Assembly: GCA_017501355.1 (NCBI GenBank)
Contig: JAFVXA010000046.1
Location: 1 to 64,000, forward strand
Source: Oscillospiraceae bacterium
GTDB lineage: Bacteria; Bacillota; Clostridia; Oscillospirales; Oscillospiraceae
Length of the DNA stretch: 64,000 bases
Direction: 5' to 3'
Part shown: one piece after another, positions 61,742 through 64,000 of the stretch
Layout of the letters: each line of letters begins with the position of its first letter
Numbering within the stretch: the stretch's first letter is position 1
Notes under the pieces: model-generated
Database searches by the model: none
What the model was told of the DNA's origin: nothing
The model's input: only the letters and a program-made list of their open reading frames with translations
Position numbers and translations under genes: made by a program

Positions 61742-63103
61742 TCATTTTTCAAGGATGATCGCGCCCTTTTCGCGCTCAGCAAGGGCATCCTTGATGTGGG
61801 CAATGGCATCGGCGGGGGAGACGGTGATCTGCTCGCCCGTGACCATGTTCTTGCAGCCCACGGTGCCGTCCGCGATCTCGTTGTCGCCGAGAATGAGGAC
61901 GAAGGGCACGCTGAGCTTGTCCGCGTAGTTCATCTTCTGCTTGAACTTCTTCTGCTCGCTGTAAAGCTGGACGCGGAGACCTGCCTCGCGGAAGGCGGTG
62001 GCAGTGGCGATGACCGCGCCGGTGTTCTCGGTCATGGGCAGCACCAAAACATCGCAGGGGGCGGTGTTGAGATCAGCGTTCAGCAGACCCTGTTCGCCGA
62101 GGACATAGAACAGGCGGGTCAGACCGATGGAGATGCCAACGCCGGGGAGCTGCTTGTCGGTATAGTACTCGGCGAGGTTATCGTAGCGACCGCCGGAGCA
62201 GACAGAGCCAATCTCGGGATGGTCGAGCAGGGTGGTCTCGTAGACGGTGCCGGTGTAGTAGTCAAGACCGCGTGCGATGGTGAGATCCACGGCGAAGTTT
62301 TCCTCGGGTACGCCGAAGGCGGCGAGGTACTTCGTCACGGTATTGAGTTCTTCCAAGCCTGCATCGAAGATCTCGTTTCTGCCCTTGTATTCCTGCAGAG
62401 CGGTGAGGACTTCGGTGTTGCTGCCGGTGATGGCGATGAAACGAAGGATCTCGTCAGCCTGTGCTTCAGTGAGGGCGATCTCCTTGTCCATGAGGAGCTT
62501 CTTCACCTTTTCTGCACCGATCTTGTCCAGTTTATCCACGGTGCGCATGATATCGCCGGACTTTTCCTCGAGACCCTGCATGGCGTAGAAGCCGGTGAGG
62601 AGCTTGCGGTTATTCACGCGGATCTGGAAACGGGTGAGACCGAGATCACGGAAGGTGCGGTAGATGATGCTGGGGATCTCTGCTTCGTTGAGAATGTCCA
62701 GCTTGCCGTCGCCGATGATGTCGATGTCCGCCTGATAGAACTCGCGGAAGCGACCGCGCTGGGCGCGCTCGCCGCGATAGACCTTGCCGATCTGATAGCG
62801 GCGGAAGGGGAAAGCCAGCTCTGCATAGTGCAGTGCCACATACTTTGCAAGGGGCACGGTCAGGTCAAAGCGGAGGGAGAGATCGCTGTCGCCCTTCTGG
62901 AAGCGGTAGATCTGCTTTTCGGTGTCGCCGCCGCCCTTGGCAAGCAAAACATCGCTGCTTTCGATGGCAGGGGTGTCCAGCGCAGTGAAGCCGAAGCTGG
63001 CGTAATTCTTGCGCAGCACTGCCATGATGCGTTCCATCTGCATCTGGGGTGCGGGCAGAAGCTCCATAAAGCCGGAGAGAGTGTGGGGTTTGATGCGTTC
63101 CAT
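61742..63103 (-). CDS. hisS: Histidyl-tRNA synthetase
   Basis: 453 residues. Class II motif 2 in FRYERPQ-like FRRYQIGKVYRGERAQ and GRFREFYQADIDIIG; the His-specific LDYYTGTVYE motif and SGGRYDNL are present. The C-terminal anticodon domain ends near ADAIAHIKDALAEREKGA. AAAGGAC precedes the ATG. First gene of the hisS-aspS operon and directly under the T-box leader. Confidence 0.98.
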   Translation of the reverse strand: MERIKPHTLSGFMELLPAPQMQMERIMAVLRKNYASFGFTALDTPAIESSDVLLAKGGGDTEKQIYRFQKGDSDLSLRFDLTVPLAKYVALHYAELAFPFRRYQIGKVYRGERAQRGRFREFYQADIDIIGDGKLDILNEAEIPSIIYRTFRDLGLTRFQIRVNNRKLLTGFYAMQGLEEKSGDIMRTVDKLDKIGAEKVKKLLMDKEIALTEAQADEILRFIAITGSNTEVLTALQEYKGRNEIFDAGLEELNTVTKYLAAFGVPEENFAVDLTIARGLDYYTGTVYETTLLDHPEIGSVCSGGRYDNLAEYYTDKQLPGVGISIGLTRLFYVLGEQGLLNADLNTAPCDVLVLPMTENTGAVIATATAFREAGLRVQLYSEQKKFKQKMNYADKLSVPFVLILGDNEIADGTVGCKNMVTGEQITVSPADAIAHIKDALAEREKGAIILEK

Positions 63104-63140
63104 ATTGATCGTCCTTTCGGATGAAGTGTGTTGTGGGAGA

Positions 63141-63423
63141 AGTAAAAAAACACGCTACCCTCCCCATTTTGCAGAACGATGCCTGCAAAGTTGGGACGAT
63201 AGCGTGTCGCTTCGTGGTGCCACCCAAGTTCAGGAGTCTCGCAAGGCGCAGAAACTCCCCTTTTCGCCCTCATACGGGAGGACAGCCGTCCGCTCCGCCG
63301 CTGTCTTCACCCTTGTCGTCCGTCCCGAACGCTTCCAGCCATGGCGCTCTTCTCTGGTGGGGGAGGGCAGGGGGTACTCCTGCGGTTTCTCAGCGAATGC
63401 ATTGTGTCAAAACAACGCCCTAT
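63141..63423 (-). promoter_or_regulatory. T-box riboswitch of hisS-aspS (probably tRNA-Asp specific)
   Basis: On the minus strand the T-box core CTTGGGTGGCACCACG (63,213-63,228) is present, followed by a terminator ACACGCTA...TAGCGTGT (63,150-63,207) plus seven T. Upstream lie the Stem I features, including CAGAGAAGAGCG and the specifier-region run GGGACGGACGAC. The TGGC of the bulge pairs with a tRNA ending in GCCA, which fits discriminator G73 (tRNA-Asp) but not C73 (tRNA-His). GAC is also present where the specifier is expected. Uncharged tRNA would then favour readthrough into hisS-aspS. Confidence 0.9.
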
Positions 63424-63452
63424 ATTATAGTGTGCTTTTGGGAAAAAGTCAA
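63424..63452 (-). promoter_or_regulatory. hisS-aspS promoter
   Basis: Minus strand TTGACT (63,447-63,452), 17-bp spacer, TATAAT (63,424-63,429). The -35 overlaps the first base of the mgsA stop region, so the two transcription units abut. Confidence 0.88.
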
Positions 63453-63869
63453 TTACGCGGTGAAGGGCTTGCGCTTGGGATAGAGGATGTTGCGCCAGTC
63501 GAGGTCGCCGCGATTGAGACCCAGCACCAGCATTTCTGCCGTTGCCACGTTGGAGGCATAGGGCACGTTGTTCTGGTCGCAGAGCTTGGAGACATAGGCG
63601 ATATCTTCGCCGACGGTGGGGTTGTGGGGGTCGCAAAGGAAGATCACGAGGTCGATCTCATTGTAGGAAATGCGTGCACCGATTTGCTGGCTGCCGCCGT
63701 GAGCGTAGCTCAGGAAGCGGTGGATCTGCAGACCGGTGGCTTCTGCCACCATAGCGCCGGTGGTTGCGGTGGCGCAGAGGGTATGCTTGGAGAGAATGCC
63801 TGCATAAGCGGTGCAGAACTGGACCATGAGTTCCTTCTTGTTGTCGTGGGACATCAATGCGATATTCAT
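63453..63869 (-). CDS. mgsA: Methylglyoxal synthase
   Basis: 138 residues. N-terminal IALMSHDNKKELM with the catalytic Asp region, then LCATATTGAMV and the phosphate-binding SYAHGGSQQIGARI and LVIFLCDP motifs. It converts dihydroxyacetone phosphate to methylglyoxal, a bypass of lower glycolysis. GGAGGT precedes the ATG. It lies downstream of minD. Confidence 0.97.
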   Translation of the reverse strand: MNIALMSHDNKKELMVQFCTAYAGILSKHTLCATATTGAMVAEATGLQIHRFLSYAHGGSQQIGARISYNEIDLVIFLCDPHNPTVGEDIAYVSKLCDQNNVPYASNVATAEMLVLGLNRGDLDWRNILYPKRKPFTA

Positions 63870-63925
63870 GGGTACGGACCTCCTTCTTTTCTTTCTGTAT
63901 AATTGTATCTCTATATTACTGTTTG

Positions 63926-64000
63926 TTATCGGATTTTCATCAGCGGCACCCGCTCTCCGTCGATGCGGCGGGCAATATTGCGGTATGCCTTGGCGGCGTT
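63926..64000 (-). CDS. minD: C-terminus of septum-site ATPase MinD (cut by window end)
   Basis: Only 24 residues remain before the stop, ending AYRNIARRIDGERVPLMKIR. The pattern AYRNIARR...VPLM fits the C-terminal helix region of clostridial MinD, and minD next to mgsA is a known order in this group. The rest is outside the window, so the call is provisional. Confidence 0.6.
   Translation of the reverse strand, partial: NAAKAYRNIARRIDGERVPLMKIR

Noticed and set aside
1..64000. tRNA, rRNA, tmRNA or RNase P RNA genes
   Set aside because: All gaps were read; none shows a cloverleaf or a conserved rRNA/RNase P core.

Overview
The window looks like two different organisms joined together. Bases 1 to about 12,750 are Bacteroidota (Bacteroidales/Prevotella-like). 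Evidence: several genes are preceded by the Bacteroidota promoter element TAnnTTTG and lack Shine-Dalgarno sites, there is an exported protein with a C-terminal 'YDLQGRRV...GIYIVNGKKV' tail, and there is an OxyR/rubrerythrin pair. From about 12,800 to 64,000 it is a GC-rich spore-forming Clostridia genome (Oscillospiraceae/Ruminococcaceae-like). Evidence: strong AGGAGG ribosome sites, TTGACA-N17-TATAAT promoters, a SCIFF peptide system, the spore protease GPR, a T-box leader and the Firmicutes dnaA-dnaN-recF-gyrBA order. The switch falls inside nifJ, at a highly conserved stretch, without breaking the frame. The simplest reading is a chimeric metagenome contig.

Bacteroidota part: end of a sensor histidine kinase; a queuosine-precursor transporter followed by a radical SAM protein (probable queuine salvage); rubrerythrin; a 1,133-residue exported repeat protein and a 57-residue companion, flanked by two near-identical 270-bp direct repeats; OxyR; an ATPase-like protein whose Walker residues have changed; and the first three quarters of pyruvate:ferredoxin oxidoreductase.

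Clostridial part, left arm (13-38 kb): an FkbM methyltransferase; BrnQ behind a leader-peptide attenuator; an envelope cluster on the minus strand (XRE regulator, MBOAT acyltransferase, SGNH-like partner, lepA, CotH-like protein); the SCIFF precursor and its radical SAM maturase, coupled to an Orn/Lys/Arg decarboxylase; phosphotransacetylase; a LysM-G5-M23 cell-wall peptidase; a PHP phosphatase; GPR; S20; rubrerythrin; NAD synthetase; an HD hydrolase; RNase HI.

The replication origin lies at about 46-48 kb. dnaA, dnaN, yaaA, recF, remB, gyrB and gyrA run left; rpmH, rnpA, yidD, yidC and jag run right. DnaA-box-like sites cluster between dnaA and dnaN. Right arm (51-64 kb): DegV, glycyl-tRNA synthetase, an LTA-synthase-like protein, nitroreductase, alanyl-tRNA editing protein, a GH3 lipoprotein, a hisS-aspS operon under a T-box that appears to read tRNA-Asp, methylglyoxal synthase and the end of minD.

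The clostridial intergenic regions hold several dispersed repeat families. The most interesting has two copies (13.8 and 34.8 kb) in which conserved blocks alternate with helices whose sequences differ but still pair, which suggests a structured RNA. No tRNA, rRNA, CRISPR array, transposase or phage gene was found.
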